A stretch of 64,000 nucleotides of DNA, from contig NZ_JAAKZY010000004.1 in the NCBI RefSeq assembly GCF_011045015.1, forward strand, positions 62,001-126,000, written 5' to 3'. The notes below the pieces were generated by a model. That model saw only the letters and a program-made list of their open reading frames with translations, had not been told where the DNA came from and ran no database searches. Positions within the stretch are counted from its first letter, which is position 1. Every line of letters starts with the position of its first letter. This DNA comes from Streptomyces scabichelini. Its GTDB lineage: Bacteria; Actinomycetota; Actinomycetes; Streptomycetales; Streptomycetaceae. The position numbers and the translations under genes are program-made. Positions 16,282 through 24,648 of the stretch are shown here, one piece after another.

Positions 16282-17405
16282 CCGACTCACGTACGACCGA
16301 GTCTCGTATGCCCCTGCTGCTCAAGGGGCGCTCCGCGAGGGCCTGGGCCGGTTTCGCCGCGGCCGCCGTGGCTCTGTTCGCCCTCGCGCCGCTGGCCCTC
16401 TCCGACTTCCGGCTCGGCCTGCTCGCCAAGTACCTGTGCACCGCGATGGTCGCCGTCGGCATCTGCCTCGCCTGGGGCCGCGGCGGACTGCTCACGCTCG
16501 GGCAGGGCGTCTTCTTCGGGCTCGGCGGCTACGCCATGGCGATGCACCTGAAGATCGCTGACGCGGGCCCGGGCAATCTCCCCGACTTCATGCAGTTGTA
16601 CGGCACGGCCACCGAACTCCCGTGGTGGTGGCAGCCGTTCGCCAACCCGCTCTTCGCGCTCGCCGCGACCGTGCTGCTGCCGATGCTGGTCGCCGCGCTG
16701 CTCGGTTCGTTCATCTTCCGCCGCCGGGTCAAGGGCGCGTACTTCGCGATCCTCAGCCAGGCGCTCACCGCCGCCTTCGCGATCTGGCTCATCGGCCAGC
16801 AGGCCACCACCGGCGGCACCAACGGACTCACCGACATCCAGGGCTTCTTCGGCTACGACCTCAACGACCCGGTCAACCAGCGGATGGTGTACTTCATCAT
16901 CGCCGCCGCCCTGCTGCTCCTGATCGCCCTCGCCCGGCAGCTCATCCACAGCCGGTACGGCGAACTCCTCGTCGCCGTACGGGACTCGGAGGAGCGGGTG
17001 CGCTTCCTCGGCTACAACCCGGCGAACGTCAAGCTCGTCGCGTACGTCGTGGCAGCGGGCATGGCGGGGCTCGCGGGCGCTCTGTTCGTCCCGGCCGTCG
17101 GCATCATCTCGCCCGCGATGATCGGGATCGTGCCGTCCATCGAGTTCGTCATCGGCGCGGCGGTCGGTGGCCGCGCGAGCCTGGTCGGCGCGGTCCTCGG
17201 CGCGATCGGCGTCGCCTGGGCCAAGACGGCGCTGTCGGAGGAGTTCCCGGGGGCCTGGACGTACTTCCAGGGGCTGCTGTTCATCGTGGCCCTGGCGTTC
17301 CTGCCGGGCGGTCTCGCCTCGCTGGTGGGGATGGTTCGGCGGCGCAGGACGTCGCGTGGGAGCGAGGAACCGTCGCCCGCCCTTCCGGTTGGAGAAGCAG
17401 CATGA
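16278..17405 (+). CDS. urtC: Urea ABC transporter permease UrtC
   Basis: A 375-residue LivM-type permease. The first membrane segment is WAGFAAAAVALFALAPLALS, then LAWGRGGLLTLGQGVFFGLG, the diagnostic early motif of UrtC, and ATTGGTNGLTDIQGFFGY in the periplasmic region. The loop VAVRDSEERVRFLGYNPANV binds the ATPases. Translation is coupled to urtB and urtD by ATGA overlaps at both ends. The C-terminal 25 residues are basic and then polar, as usual for cytosolic tails. Confidence 0.93.
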   Translation: MTDSRTTESRMPLLLKGRSARAWAGFAAAAVALFALAPLALSDFRLGLLAKYLCTAMVAVGICLAWGRGGLLTLGQGVFFGLGGYAMAMHLKIADAGPGNLPDFMQLYGTATELPWWWQPFANPLFALAATVLLPMLVAALLGSFIFRRRVKGAYFAILSQALTAAFAIWLIGQQATTGGTNGLTDIQGFFGYDLNDPVNQRMVYFIIAAALLLLIALARQLIHSRYGELLVAVRDSEERVRFLGYNPANVKLVAYVVAAGMAGLAGALFVPAVGIISPAMIGIVPSIEFVIGAAVGGRASLVGAVLGAIGVAWAKTALSEEFPGAWTYFQGLLFIVALAFLPGGLASLVGMVRRRRTSRGSEEPSPALPVGEAA

Positions 17406-18190
17406 GTGAGCTCTCAGGCCTTCGGATACGGCAACTGCGGGTGTCCTTCGACGGGTTCAAGGCCGTCGACGGCGTGGACCTGGACGTGCAGCCGGGCGAT
17501 CTGCGCTTCCTGATCGGACCGAACGGCGCAGGAAAGACGACGCTCGTCGACGCCGTCACCGGTCTGGTGAAGGCGGAGGGCTCGGTGCTCTTCGGGGACG
17601 AGGAGCTGCTCGGGCGCAGTGTGCACAACATCGCGCGGTCGGGCATCGGCCGTACGTTCCAGACGGCCACGGTCTTCGAGGAGCTGACCGTCCTTCAGAA
17701 CCTGGACATCGCGGCGGGCGCCGGACGCGGGATGCTGACGATGCTGCGGCGCCGCAAGAGTGTTCCGGATTCCGTCGCGCGGGCGTTGGAGACAGTGGGG
17801 CTCGCGGAGCTCGCCGACAGTCCGGCCGGGACGCTCGCGCACGGGCAGAAGCAGTGGCTGGAGATCGGCATGCTGCTCGTGCAGGACGTACGGCTGCTGC
17901 TGCTCGACGAGCCGGTGGCCGGGATGAGCCACGACGAACGGCAGGCCACGGGCGAGCTGTTGGAGCGGATCAGCGAGGAGCGGACCGTGGTCGTCATCGA
18001 GCACGACATGGACTTCATGCGGTCCTTCGCGCGCAGCGTCAGCGTGCTGCACGCGGGCAAGGTGCTGAGCGAGGGAACGGTGGCCGAGGTGCAGGCGGAT
18101 CCCAAGGTGCAGGAGGTGTACCTCGGGCACGCCGCCGCCGGGGACGTACTCGACACCGCGGCGGCCCCGGCTGCCGTACAGGAGGCGTGA
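17402..18190 (+). CDS. urtD: Urea ABC transporter ATP-binding protein UrtD
   Basis: A 262-residue ABC ATPase: Walker A GPNGAGKTT near residues 40-48, signature region LAHGQKQWLEIGMLL (AHGQ in place of LSGGQ, as usual for UrtD), Walker B VRLLLLDEPVAGM, and the switch histidine in VVVIEHDMDFMRSFA. It partners UrtE beneath the UrtBC channel. The stop overlaps the urtE start by one base (TGATG). Confidence 0.93.
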   Translation: MSELSGLRIRQLRVSFDGFKAVDGVDLDVQPGDLRFLIGPNGAGKTTLVDAVTGLVKAEGSVLFGDEELLGRSVHNIARSGIGRTFQTATVFEELTVLQNLDIAAGAGRGMLTMLRRRKSVPDSVARALETVGLAELADSPAGTLAHGQKQWLEIGMLLVQDVRLLLLDEPVAGMSHDERQATGELLERISEERTVVVIEHDMDFMRSFARSVSVLHAGKVLSEGTVAEVQADPKVQEVYLGHAAAGDVLDTAAAPAAVQEA

Positions 18191-18882
18191 TGCTGGAGAT
18201 CGACGACGTCCGCGTCGGCTACCACCGCAGCACCGTCCTGCACGGGGTCTCCGTCGAGGTCCCGAAGGACGGCGTGGCCGCCGTGCTCGGGCACAACGGC
18301 GCCGGCAAGAGCACCCTGCTGCGGGCGGCCGTCGGACTGCTCACCCCGTCGAGCGGCGCGATCCGCTTCGACGGCGAGGACGTCACGCGCCGCAAGCCGC
18401 ATGAGCGGGTGGCGCGCGGCATGGCGTACGTGCCGCAGGGCCAGCAGGCCTTCCCGCATCTTACGACCGCCGAGAACCTTCAGCTGGTCGCGGACGGGCG
18501 CAAGCGCGGCAAGGCGGCGATCGCCGACGCGCTGGACCTGTTTCCGGCGCTGCGGACGCTGTCGAACCGTAGAGCGGGCCTCCTGTCGGGCGGCCAGCGG
18601 CAGCAACTCGCCATTGCCCGGGCCCTGGTGACGGAGCCGCGGCTGCTGCTCCTGGACGAGCCGACCGAGGGCATCCAGCCGTCGGTCGTGGCCGAGATCG
18701 AGGAGACGATCCTCGCGCTGGCCGCCCGGGGCGGGCTCTCGGTCCTTCTCGTCGAGCAGCACGTCGGCTTCGCGATGCGGGCGGCGCAGCGGTACTTCGT
18801 CCTGGAGGCCGGGCGGGTCACCTCGTCCGGTGAGGGCGGGAAGGAGTCGGAGTCGGCGGTGCGGGAGGCGTTGAGCGTGTGA
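18190..18882 (+). CDS. urtE: Urea ABC transporter ATP-binding protein UrtE
   Basis: A 230-residue LivF-type ATPase. Walker A is GHNGAGKSTLL, the Q-loop lies in YVPQGQQAFPHLT, the signature is LLSGGQRQQLAIAR, Walker B is RLLLLDEPTEGIQPSV and the switch histidine is in LLVEQHVGFAMRAAQ. YVPQGQQAFPHLTTAENL is typical of UrtE. It is the last gene of the urt operon; 111 bases follow before the acyl-CoA dehydrogenase start. Confidence 0.93.
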   Translation: MLEIDDVRVGYHRSTVLHGVSVEVPKDGVAAVLGHNGAGKSTLLRAAVGLLTPSSGAIRFDGEDVTRRKPHERVARGMAYVPQGQQAFPHLTTAENLQLVADGRKRGKAAIADALDLFPALRTLSNRRAGLLSGGQRQQLAIARALVTEPRLLLLDEPTEGIQPSVVAEIEETILALAARGGLSVLLVEQHVGFAMRAAQRYFVLEAGRVTSSGEGGKESESAVREALSV

Positions 18883-18993
18883 GCCTCCGCGCTGTGGGCC
18901 TCCGCACGGTGGGCCTTGAAGCACGGCCGGGTGACACGTCCGGCATGTTCTCCTTGGCGTACTGTCGGCCCGCACGACACCGGGAGATCTCGC

Positions 18994-20058
18994 ATGAGCA
19001 CCGCACTCCACCCCCTGGTCGCCCGCGCGCGGCACCTCGCCGAGGAGGTGCTCGCGCCGCGGGCGGAGCACGTCGACCAGCAGGGTGTGCCCACGAGTCA
19101 CATCGAGGCGATCAAGGAGTCGGGGCTGCTCGGGGCGACCGCGCCGGTGGCGTACGGCGGCTCGGCCGCGCCCGCGGCCGTGGTCCGCGAGACCGCGGAG
19201 ATCCTGGCCGGGGCGTGCTGCTCCACCTGGTTCGTGCAGACCCAGCACCACACGCCGGTCAAGACCCTCGTCGACGGCGAACTCCCTGTCCGTGAGCGGC
19301 TGTTGCGGCCCCTGGCCGACGGCGAGTTGCTCTCCGGGGTCGCCTACTCGCACCTGCGCGCGTTCCCCCGCGTTCCGGTCCGGGTCACGCGCGAGAGCGG
19401 CGGGCTGCGCTTCGACGGGCGTGTCGCCTGGTACACGGGCTGGGGTCTCAACGACGTGATGCTGCTCGCGGGCGTGACCGACGAGAACGAGGTGCTGTTC
19501 GCCTTCACCGAGGCCCGCGAACGGCCGGGCCTTCGCCCCTCTCCCCCGATGCGCCTCGCCGCGCTGACCGCCGCGCGCACCGTCTCCCTCGAACTGTCGG
19601 GCTTGTGGGTGCCCGAGGAAGCTGTCGCGCTGCGGACCTCGTACGAGAAGTGGGCGGCCGTCGACCGGCCCAAGACCACCAACGCCAGTCCGGCCGTCTT
19701 CGGTCTCGCGCACGCGGCGCTCCAGATCCTGGAGGAGTCCGGCGACCGCGACGCCAAGGAAACCGGCCGTGCTCTGCGCATCCGCCTCGACAGGGTCCGC
19801 CGTGAGGCGTACGCCCTCGCCGACCACTCGGTGCCGCACGAGTACATCGAGGAACGGCTGGCCTACCGGACGCAGGCGTACCACCTGATGCGTGCGGCGA
19901 CGACCGCGGCCGTGGTCACCGGTGGCGGTCGGTCGATGGCCCTGGGCAACCGGGCCCAGCGGCTGGCGCGCGAAGGGATGTTCCTGCTGGTGCAGGGCCA
20001 GACCGCCGAGACGCGGGCAGCACATCTCGCCTCGTTGGCGGTCAGCGCATCCGTTTGA
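18994..20058 (+). CDS. Acyl-CoA dehydrogenase family flavoprotein
   Basis: A 354-residue protein of the acyl-CoA dehydrogenase/flavin monooxygenase fold. GLLGATAPVAYGGSAAPAAV fits the N-terminal helical domain, RFDGRVAWYTGWGLNDVMLL the middle beta domain, and AATTAAVVTGGGRSMALGNR the C-terminal helices with a FAD-interacting GGGR stretch. ATG at 18994 follows CGGGAG; the frame is open further upstream but homology begins here. The usual catalytic Glu cannot be placed with certainty, so a role as a flavin-dependent monooxygenase or desulfurisation-type enzyme is an alternative. Its stop overlaps the convergent downstream gene by 17 bases. Confidence 0.8.
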   Translation: MSTALHPLVARARHLAEEVLAPRAEHVDQQGVPTSHIEAIKESGLLGATAPVAYGGSAAPAAVVRETAEILAGACCSTWFVQTQHHTPVKTLVDGELPVRERLLRPLADGELLSGVAYSHLRAFPRVPVRVTRESGGLRFDGRVAWYTGWGLNDVMLLAGVTDENEVLFAFTEARERPGLRPSPPMRLAALTAARTVSLELSGLWVPEEAVALRTSYEKWAAVDRPKTTNASPAVFGLAHAALQILEESGDRDAKETGRALRIRLDRVRREAYALADHSVPHEYIEERLAYRTQAYHLMRAATTAAVVTGGGRSMALGNRAQRLAREGMFLLVQGQTAETRAAHLASLAVSASV

Positions 20059-20458
20059 AGCCGAGCAGCGTCTTGTACCGCTCTCGTGCGGCGAACTCCG
20101 CCCTGGTCCAGACCGCGGGCCGTCCGACCTCGGCGCACAGGTGAAGGATCCGGTCCTCCCCCACGACGACCCCTATATGCGCGCCCCAGGCCTGGTCGGT
20201 GGCGTTGAAGAGGGCGAGGTCCAGCGGCTCGGCGACCGTGACCCGGCGGGTCAGCCGCGTATCGGCCCAGAGGTCGCTCGAGCGCCAGGCGTCGGGTTCC
20301 AGGCCGAAGAGTCCGAGCACCGCGTACGCGAACAGCTGGCAGTTGGCGCCGTCGGCGAGGCCCGGTCGCTCGCGCACGGCCGCGGAACCCGGGAACCGCG
20401 CACCGGCGTACGGGGTCGCCCACATGTCCGCGGGTATCCGCGCGAGGACGTCGGTCAC
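20042..20458 (-). CDS. NlpC/P60-like papain-fold protein of unknown role
   Basis: A 138-residue cytosolic protein. GANCQLFAYAVLGLFGL places a Cys at the head of a helix and AHIGVVVGEDRILHL supplies the partner His, the arrangement of NlpC/P60 or CHAP-type cysteine hydrolases. GTG at 20458 has GGGGAGGA about 8 bases upstream; the frame extends further but without another good ribosome site. No signal peptide is visible, so a cell-wall substrate is uncertain. The 3' end overlaps the acyl-CoA dehydrogenase 3' end. Confidence 0.65.
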   Translation of the reverse strand: MTDVLARIPADMWATPYAGARFPGSAAVRERPGLADGANCQLFAYAVLGLFGLEPDAWRSSDLWADTRLTRRVTVAEPLDLALFNATDQAWGAHIGVVVGEDRILHLCAEVGRPAVWTRAEFAARERYKTLLGFKRMR

Positions 20459-20482
20459 CGTTGCTTCCTCCCCACCAGTCCC

Positions 20483-20520
20483 GCCGACCACTGCACATAA
20501 AGCCGACCACTACACATAAA
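20483..20520. repeat. 19-bp tandem duplication in an A+T-rich divergent promoter
   Basis: GCCGACCACTGCACATAAA (20483-20501) is followed directly by GCCGACCACTACACATAAA (20502-20520), one base different. It lies between the start of the minus-strand NlpC/P60-like gene and the SPW gene, in an unusually A+T-rich stretch. The TACACATAAA/CACATAAA ends could be -10-like elements or paired operator sites. Confidence 0.65.
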
Positions 20521-20609
20521 GAAGAAATAAGCGCAGAATGAAGATACGCGGCGCTTACCGCAAACCTCACCAGAGCGGTCGGGCCTGCAGAGAACAAAGG
20601 AGACGAGTC

Positions 20610-21059
20610 ATGGCCGACGTCTCACGCACCAGAGGTGACATCACCACTCACCCGGACGTAGGCGAAATGCGGGATCGTTACGCCCGCATGCTTGGTGGTC
20701 GCGATGTGGCGCTCGTGGACGGACCGGTGTTCCTGCTCGGTCTGTACTGCGCTGCCTCCCCGTGGATTCTCCACTACACGACAAGCCAGCCCCCACTCGT
20801 GACGCACAACCTCATCATGGGCATCGCGATAGGCCTGCTGGCACTCGGATTCACCAGAGCCCCGGAGCGGATGTACGGCCTGAGCTGGGCCATGAGCGCC
20901 CTGGGCGTATGGCTGATCATCTCGCCGTGGATCGTGGGCGACAGCCCGGACGCGGGCGTCATAGTCAACAACATCATCATCGGCGGTCTCGCCGTGGTGC
21001 TGGGGTTCGTCTGCGCGGCCGCATCGGCGAGGACGAAGACCACCACACCGCAGACGTAG
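20610..21059 (+). CDS. SPW repeat membrane protein
   Basis: A 149-residue integral membrane protein with four hydrophobic segments and two SPW motifs: CAASPWILHY in the first repeat and IISPWIVGDS in the second, the defining feature of the SPW-repeat family in actinomycetes and some proteobacteria. The N-terminal 30 residues are polar and cytosolic. AAAGGAGA lies 8-9 bases before ATG 20610. Function is unknown; members are often associated with stress or envelope genes. Confidence 0.88.
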   Translation: MADVSRTRGDITTHPDVGEMRDRYARMLGGRDVALVDGPVFLLGLYCAASPWILHYTTSQPPLVTHNLIMGIAIGLLALGFTRAPERMYGLSWAMSALGVWLIISPWIVGDSPDAGVIVNNIIIGGLAVVLGFVCAAASARTKTTTPQT

Positions 21060-21083
21060 CAGGACGTCTGCACGGATGAGGAC

Positions 21084-21124
21084 CGTCGGCCGGTCCGCGC
21101 GTTCATGTCGCGGGCCGGCCGACG
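21084..21124. terminator. Bidirectional hairpin between convergent genes
   Basis: CGTCGGCCGGTCCGCG (21084-21099) and CGCGGGCCGGCCGACG (21109-21124) pair over 16 bases with one G-U wobble and a 9-base loop. It sits between the SPW-gene stop (21059) and the ArsR-fusion stop (21139), without T-runs. Confidence 0.7.
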
Positions 21125-21138
21125 CATGGGCCCGAGGT

Positions 21139-21930
21139 TCAGCCGACGGGCACGGTCCAGGGCTCCGCCGGCAGCGGGCTGCCGGTCTCGAGCAGCGACT
21201 TCAGATTGGAAAGGACGGCCGGCCAGCCGGAGGCCGCATCGGCGGCATCGGCCTGGTCCATCAGGTCTTCGTGGGTGACGGTGAGCCGGACGATCCCGCC
21301 GTGCGGCCGGATGTCGAAGGAGACCTTCGAGTACTTGTCCTCCTGACCCTCGTCCTCGGGCGCGGCCCAGGTGGTGACCAGCCGGGTGGGCCGCTCGCTC
21401 TCCACGACGCTGCCGACCACGTCGGCGATGTCCGAGCCGTCCGTACGCCGGTGCTCCCAACGGGAGCCGACCCGCCAGTCCGAGACGTTGCTGTGGCCCC
21501 AGTAGGCGGCGGTCAGGTCCGCGTCGGTGAGCGCGTCCCAGACCTTCTCGGGCGTGCTCTCGATATACGTGACGTACACGAATGTCGGCTTGTCGGTCAT
21601 GGCTTCCTCGGCTCGTCGCTTGACTGCGCTCAGCGCGCGCAGGCGCGGGCGCTCGAACTTGTCGATCCACCGCTCCTGGATCTCGTGGAGCGGTACCGGG
21701 TTGAGGTAGTGCAGCTTTTCCCGCCCCCGCCGTACCGTGCTGACCAGGTTGGCCGCCTCCAGAACAGCCAGGTGCTGGGTCACCGACTGCCGGGACATGT
21801 CGATGCGCTCGCACAGCTCTCCCAGCGTCTGCCCGTTGTGCTCGTGCAGCCTGTCGAGCAGCCGTCGGCGTGTCCCGTCCGCCAGCGCCTTGAAGACCTG
21901 GTCCATCTCCGCATCCCGCTCCGATCGCAC
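21139..21930 (-). CDS. ArsR-type regulator fused to an SRPBCC (AHSA1-like) domain
   Basis: A 263-residue fusion. Residues about 9-105 are an ArsR winged helix (MDQVFKALADGTRRRLLDRL, LCERIDMSRQSVTQHLAVLE). Residues about 115-255 are an SRPBCC/AHSA1 ligand-binding barrel (VTYIESTPEKVWDALTDADL, YWGHSNVSDWRVGSRWEHRR, WPAVLSNLKSLLETG). These are usually two adjacent genes. Start choice is delicate: the internal ATG at 21906 abuts GGAG with no spacing, while GTG at 21930 falls about where the promoter at 21937-21965 would begin transcription, so a leaderless mRNA is proposed. The SRPBCC domain may sense a hydrophobic ligand that releases the operator. Confidence 0.85.
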   Translation of the reverse strand: MRSERDAEMDQVFKALADGTRRRLLDRLHEHNGQTLGELCERIDMSRQSVTQHLAVLEAANLVSTVRRGREKLHYLNPVPLHEIQERWIDKFERPRLRALSAVKRRAEEAMTDKPTFVYVTYIESTPEKVWDALTDADLTAAYWGHSNVSDWRVGSRWEHRRTDGSDIADVVGSVVESERPTRLVTTWAAPEDEGQEDKYSKVSFDIRPHGGIVRLTVTHEDLMDQADAADAASGWPAVLSNLKSLLETGSPLPAEPWTVPVG

Positions 21931-21936
21931 ACTCAA

Positions 21937-21965
21937 CGTTATGCAGGTAATTACTTGCATGTCAA
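21937..21965 (-). promoter_or_regulatory. Promoter with an embedded 20-bp palindromic operator for the ArsR-SRPBCC gene
   Basis: On the minus strand TTGACA (21965-21960), a 17-base spacer and ATAACG (21942-21937) make a recognisable promoter. The region 21941-21960, ATGCAGGTAATTACTTGCAT on the plus strand, is a palindrome with a single mismatched pair and fills the spacer. This is the typical place for an ArsR-family autorepressor to bind. About 6 bases after the -10 comes GTG 21930. Confidence 0.7.
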
Positions 21966-21993
21966 TCGAGGCCGCGGTGCTCACACTGACGCG

Positions 21994-23235
21994 GTGAGCC
22001 GAACTTTCAGTGCGTGGGTGACGTCGGGTGACGAATTCCTCGGTGTCACCGGTTCCTTCCCCGTGGACGTGCCGTGGTGGGCCGAGGTCGAGCCGGTCGT
22101 ACGGCGGCTGCAACAGGCCCTAGGCGTTCCGGTGCTGGTGTTGCGTCTGCTGTCCGTCGACGACGGGGAAGGCGGACGGGACGGTCATGTCACGTATCAC
22201 GTGGAGGCGTGGGAACGACCGGTCTCAGGGCTGTCGGGCGAACTGCCGACACGTCCCCGTGAGTTGCATGAAGACGAGGCTCTGCGGGCGCCGTGGGCGC
22301 AGGTCGACGGAGTGCGGGAGCTGCTCGCGTGGTCGACGCGCACGCTGGCCGCGGCGGGGTGGCCGGTGACCGGGCCGGTGGAACAGCGCCGCACCTGGAA
22401 CCTGGCCGGGCTCTTCCGCCTGCCCACCGAGCAAGCTCCGGTGTGGCTCAAGAGCACGCCGCACTTCGCCGCCGACGAGGCGGAGGTCATCGCCGCGTTC
22501 GCGCACGTCGATCCAGGCCTGGTCCCAAGGGTCATCGGCTCCGCCCACCGGCGCATCCTCATGGAACACATCCCCGGTGAGGACTGCTGGGACGCCTCCG
22601 CCGAGACCGTCTCCGCCGGGGTGGGGCGCTTTGTCGCCGCGCAGGCGGCGCTGGCCGCCCGGCCGGACGCTCGCCCGCCCTCGCTGCCGGACCGCCGTAC
22701 GCCCGTCCTCGCCGAGCAGATCCGGACGTTGCTCGACGGGCCGGTCGTCGGCGAGCTGACGGCCCAAGAGGTCACCGTCGCACGGGAGTTGGCCGACCGC
22801 TGGGCTGAGCTCGACGCGTGCGGTCTGGCGGACACCGTCGTGCACGGTGACTTTCACCCGGGCAACTGGCGCAGTGACGGCGGACCTCCGGTGGTCGTCG
22901 ACTTCGCCGACGCTTACTGGGGCCATCCCGTCCTGGATGGCCTTCGCCTGTACGACCGCCTTTCCGAAGCCGTCCGGGCCACTGCCGCCCGTGCCTGGAC
23001 GGACGCCTGGAAGGCGCACGCTCCCGGCAGCGATCCCGCGCGCGCTCTGACCGTCGCCGAGCCGCTCGCCCATCTCGCGTACGCGGTCCGCTATCAGGAG
23101 TTCCTGGACGGCATCGAACCTTCTGAGCGGATCTACCACTCGGGAGACCCCGCTTCGGAGATCCGCGAGGCGGTGCGATGCGCCACGACGCCGGATCCGG
23201 GCCTCGCGTCCGCGGGACGTTCAGCCGTGCGGTGA
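21994..23235 (+). CDS. Aminoglycoside phosphotransferase (APH)-family protein
   Basis: A 413-residue protein-kinase-like fold. The catalytic loop is VVHGDFHPGNWR, with the catalytic Asp and Asn, and PPVVVDFADAYWGHPVLDG carries the metal-binding Asp. MEHIPGEDCWDAS is the hinge region. The N-terminal 140 residues are not typical of APH and may be an added substrate domain. GTG at 21994 is divergent from the ArsR-fusion promoter; no clear ribosome site is visible. Small-molecule or sugar phosphorylation is likely, antibiotic resistance is only one possibility. Confidence 0.78.
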   Translation: MSRTFSAWVTSGDEFLGVTGSFPVDVPWWAEVEPVVRRLQQALGVPVLVLRLLSVDDGEGGRDGHVTYHVEAWERPVSGLSGELPTRPRELHEDEALRAPWAQVDGVRELLAWSTRTLAAAGWPVTGPVEQRRTWNLAGLFRLPTEQAPVWLKSTPHFAADEAEVIAAFAHVDPGLVPRVIGSAHRRILMEHIPGEDCWDASAETVSAGVGRFVAAQAALAARPDARPPSLPDRRTPVLAEQIRTLLDGPVVGELTAQEVTVARELADRWAELDACGLADTVVHGDFHPGNWRSDGGPPVVVDFADAYWGHPVLDGLRLYDRLSEAVRATAARAWTDAWKAHAPGSDPARALTVAEPLAHLAYAVRYQEFLDGIEPSERIYHSGDPASEIREAVRCATTPDPGLASAGRSAVR

Positions 23236-23285
23236 ACCAACGATCGCCCTTGGCCGCCCTCTCACCCGTGCGGCATGATCCACAC

Positions 23286-23858
23286 ATGGACAGCCGACCG
23301 ACCCTTGCCCTGCCGCCGCAGCTTCACCTCGAAGGCGACGGAATCCAGCTGCGCGAGTGGTCGGAGGACGACGTACTGGCCCTGATCGAGCTGTACGACG
23401 ACCCCGAGATGGCCCGCTGGACCCCCGTGGCCTCGCCCTTCGACACGGCCGCCGCTCACACCTACCTCGCCGAGGCATTCGCGGCGCGGGCTCAGGGCCG
23501 CAAGGTGCAGTTCGCGATCACGACGGACGGTGTCGTTCCGCGAGGTGAGGTCCTGCTGTTCCGCAACCAGAGCGACGAACGGGACGTCGAAATCGCCTAC
23601 GGCGTCGGAGCCGCCCACCGCGGCCAGGGCCTGGCCTCCAAGGCCGTACGCCTCGTGACGAACTACGCCCTGCGCCACACGGGAGCGCGGCGCGTGGTCC
23701 TGTGCATCGAGGAGGCCAACACCGCGAGCAGGGCGGTCGCCCGGGCCACCGGATTCACCCTCGCCGACGCCGAACCCGTCCTCCGTACGGCACGGGGCCG
23801 AGAGGTCGCCCTGCAGACCTGGACCCTCGCCAACGACAACACCCGGGCGGCCGACTGA
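23286..23858 (+). CDS. GNAT family N-acetyltransferase (RimJ/RimL-like)
   Basis: A 190-residue acetyltransferase. LREWSEDDVLALIELYDDPE is the RimJ/RimL-like entry segment, IAYGVGAAHRGQGLASKAVR holds the R-x-x-G-x-A acetyl-CoA loop, and IEEANTASRAVARATGFTL is the conserved distal helix. ATG at 23286 begins where homology starts. It may modify a ribosomal protein N-terminus, a metabolite or a drug; nothing here distinguishes these. Confidence 0.85.
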   Translation: MDSRPTLALPPQLHLEGDGIQLREWSEDDVLALIELYDDPEMARWTPVASPFDTAAAHTYLAEAFAARAQGRKVQFAITTDGVVPRGEVLLFRNQSDERDVEIAYGVGAAHRGQGLASKAVRLVTNYALRHTGARRVVLCIEEANTASRAVARATGFTLADAEPVLRTARGREVALQTWTLANDNTRAAD

Positions 23859-23913
23859 CCGCCACGGCGAATCTCGTTCGCATCGCACACCTCTGGTCCG
23901 GCAGGCTGCTCGC

Positions 23914-24489
23914 ATGGGTCATGCGGAGGTTCTGCTCATCGGTGGGCGCGCGGGGGTCGGGAAGTCGACAGTGGCGTGGGAGGTTTCGGACCAACTGCGG
24001 AGAGTGGGGGTCGCTCATGCCCTCGTCGAGGGCGACCTCATGGGGCAGGTGCATCCGGCGCCGGAGGGCGATCCGCACAGGGCCGCGATCACCGAGCGGA
24101 ATCTGACGGCGGTCTGGGGGAACTTCGCCGAGCTCGGCCATCGCCGCCTCATCTATACGAACACCGTGAGCGTCCTGACGACGGCGGCGAGCATGTTCGA
24201 ACGGGCGATGGGCGCTGACGTACGAATGATACGAGTGCTCCTCACCGCCACCGACGCCACCGCCGCACAGCGGCTGGAGGGGCGGGAGATCGGCTCGGAG
24301 CTGGACCGGGAGCTGAGGAGCAGCGCGTACAAGGCCCGGTTGTTGGACGAGCGTGCGCCCGCGGACACCGTGCGGGTGGCGACCGACGATCGTTCCGTGA
24401 TCGACATCGCGGCTGAGGTGCTGGACGCCACGGGCTGGATCGCGGCGCTGGACGTCGCCGCGTTGGACCGGTCCCGGGCACGCCGCTGA
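23914..24489 (+). CDS. P-loop NTPase, small-molecule kinase-like
   Basis: A 191-residue cytosolic protein with Walker A GGRAGVGKSTVAWEV at residues 10-24 and HALVEGDLMGQVHPA as a DxD-like acceptor segment, resembling AAA/chloramphenicol-phosphotransferase-type kinases. LLTATDATAAQRLEGREIGS looks like the lid region. Start ATG 23914 lies 55 bases after the GNAT gene. Substrate is unknown. Confidence 0.75.
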   Translation: MGHAEVLLIGGRAGVGKSTVAWEVSDQLRRVGVAHALVEGDLMGQVHPAPEGDPHRAAITERNLTAVWGNFAELGHRRLIYTNTVSVLTTAASMFERAMGADVRMIRVLLTATDATAAQRLEGREIGSELDRELRSSAYKARLLDERAPADTVRVATDDRSVIDIAAEVLDATGWIAALDVAALDRSRARR

Positions 24490-24525
24490 CCGCAACGGCC
24501 TGCCGCGCAAAACCTGTTGCACGCC

Positions 24526-24646
24526 GGTCTCCGTCACGGTTGGCTTCTGCGGCTTGCACCAACACCTTCACCACCACTTTCACCACTGCCTTCATCGCCG
24601 CCTTCACCACTGCCTTCACCACCCGCAGCCCACCGTGACGGAGACC
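24526..24646 (+). repeat. 18-bp inverted repeat flanking TTCACCAC repeats; right arm covers a ribosome binding site
   Basis: GGTCTCCGTCACGGTTGG (24526-24543) pairs with CCCACCGTGACGGAGACC (24629-24646) at 17 of 18 positions. The 85-base interior is built of imperfect TTCACCACTGCC-like units. The right arm contains CGGAG, which lies 5 bases before the GTG start of the next gene, so pairing would hide its ribosome binding site. Confidence 0.75.
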
Positions 24647-24648
24647 CA

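Noticed and set aside
17695-20025. A 776-codon minus-strand open frame opposite urtDE and the acyl-CoA dehydrogenase
   Set aside because: Shadow frame; the plus-strand ABC motifs are unmistakable.
24517-24648. An N-terminal extension of the tandem-GNAT protein rich in Pro and Ser
   Set aside because: It only translates the inverted-repeat and TTCACCAC region; GTG 24649 has the properly spaced ribosome site.
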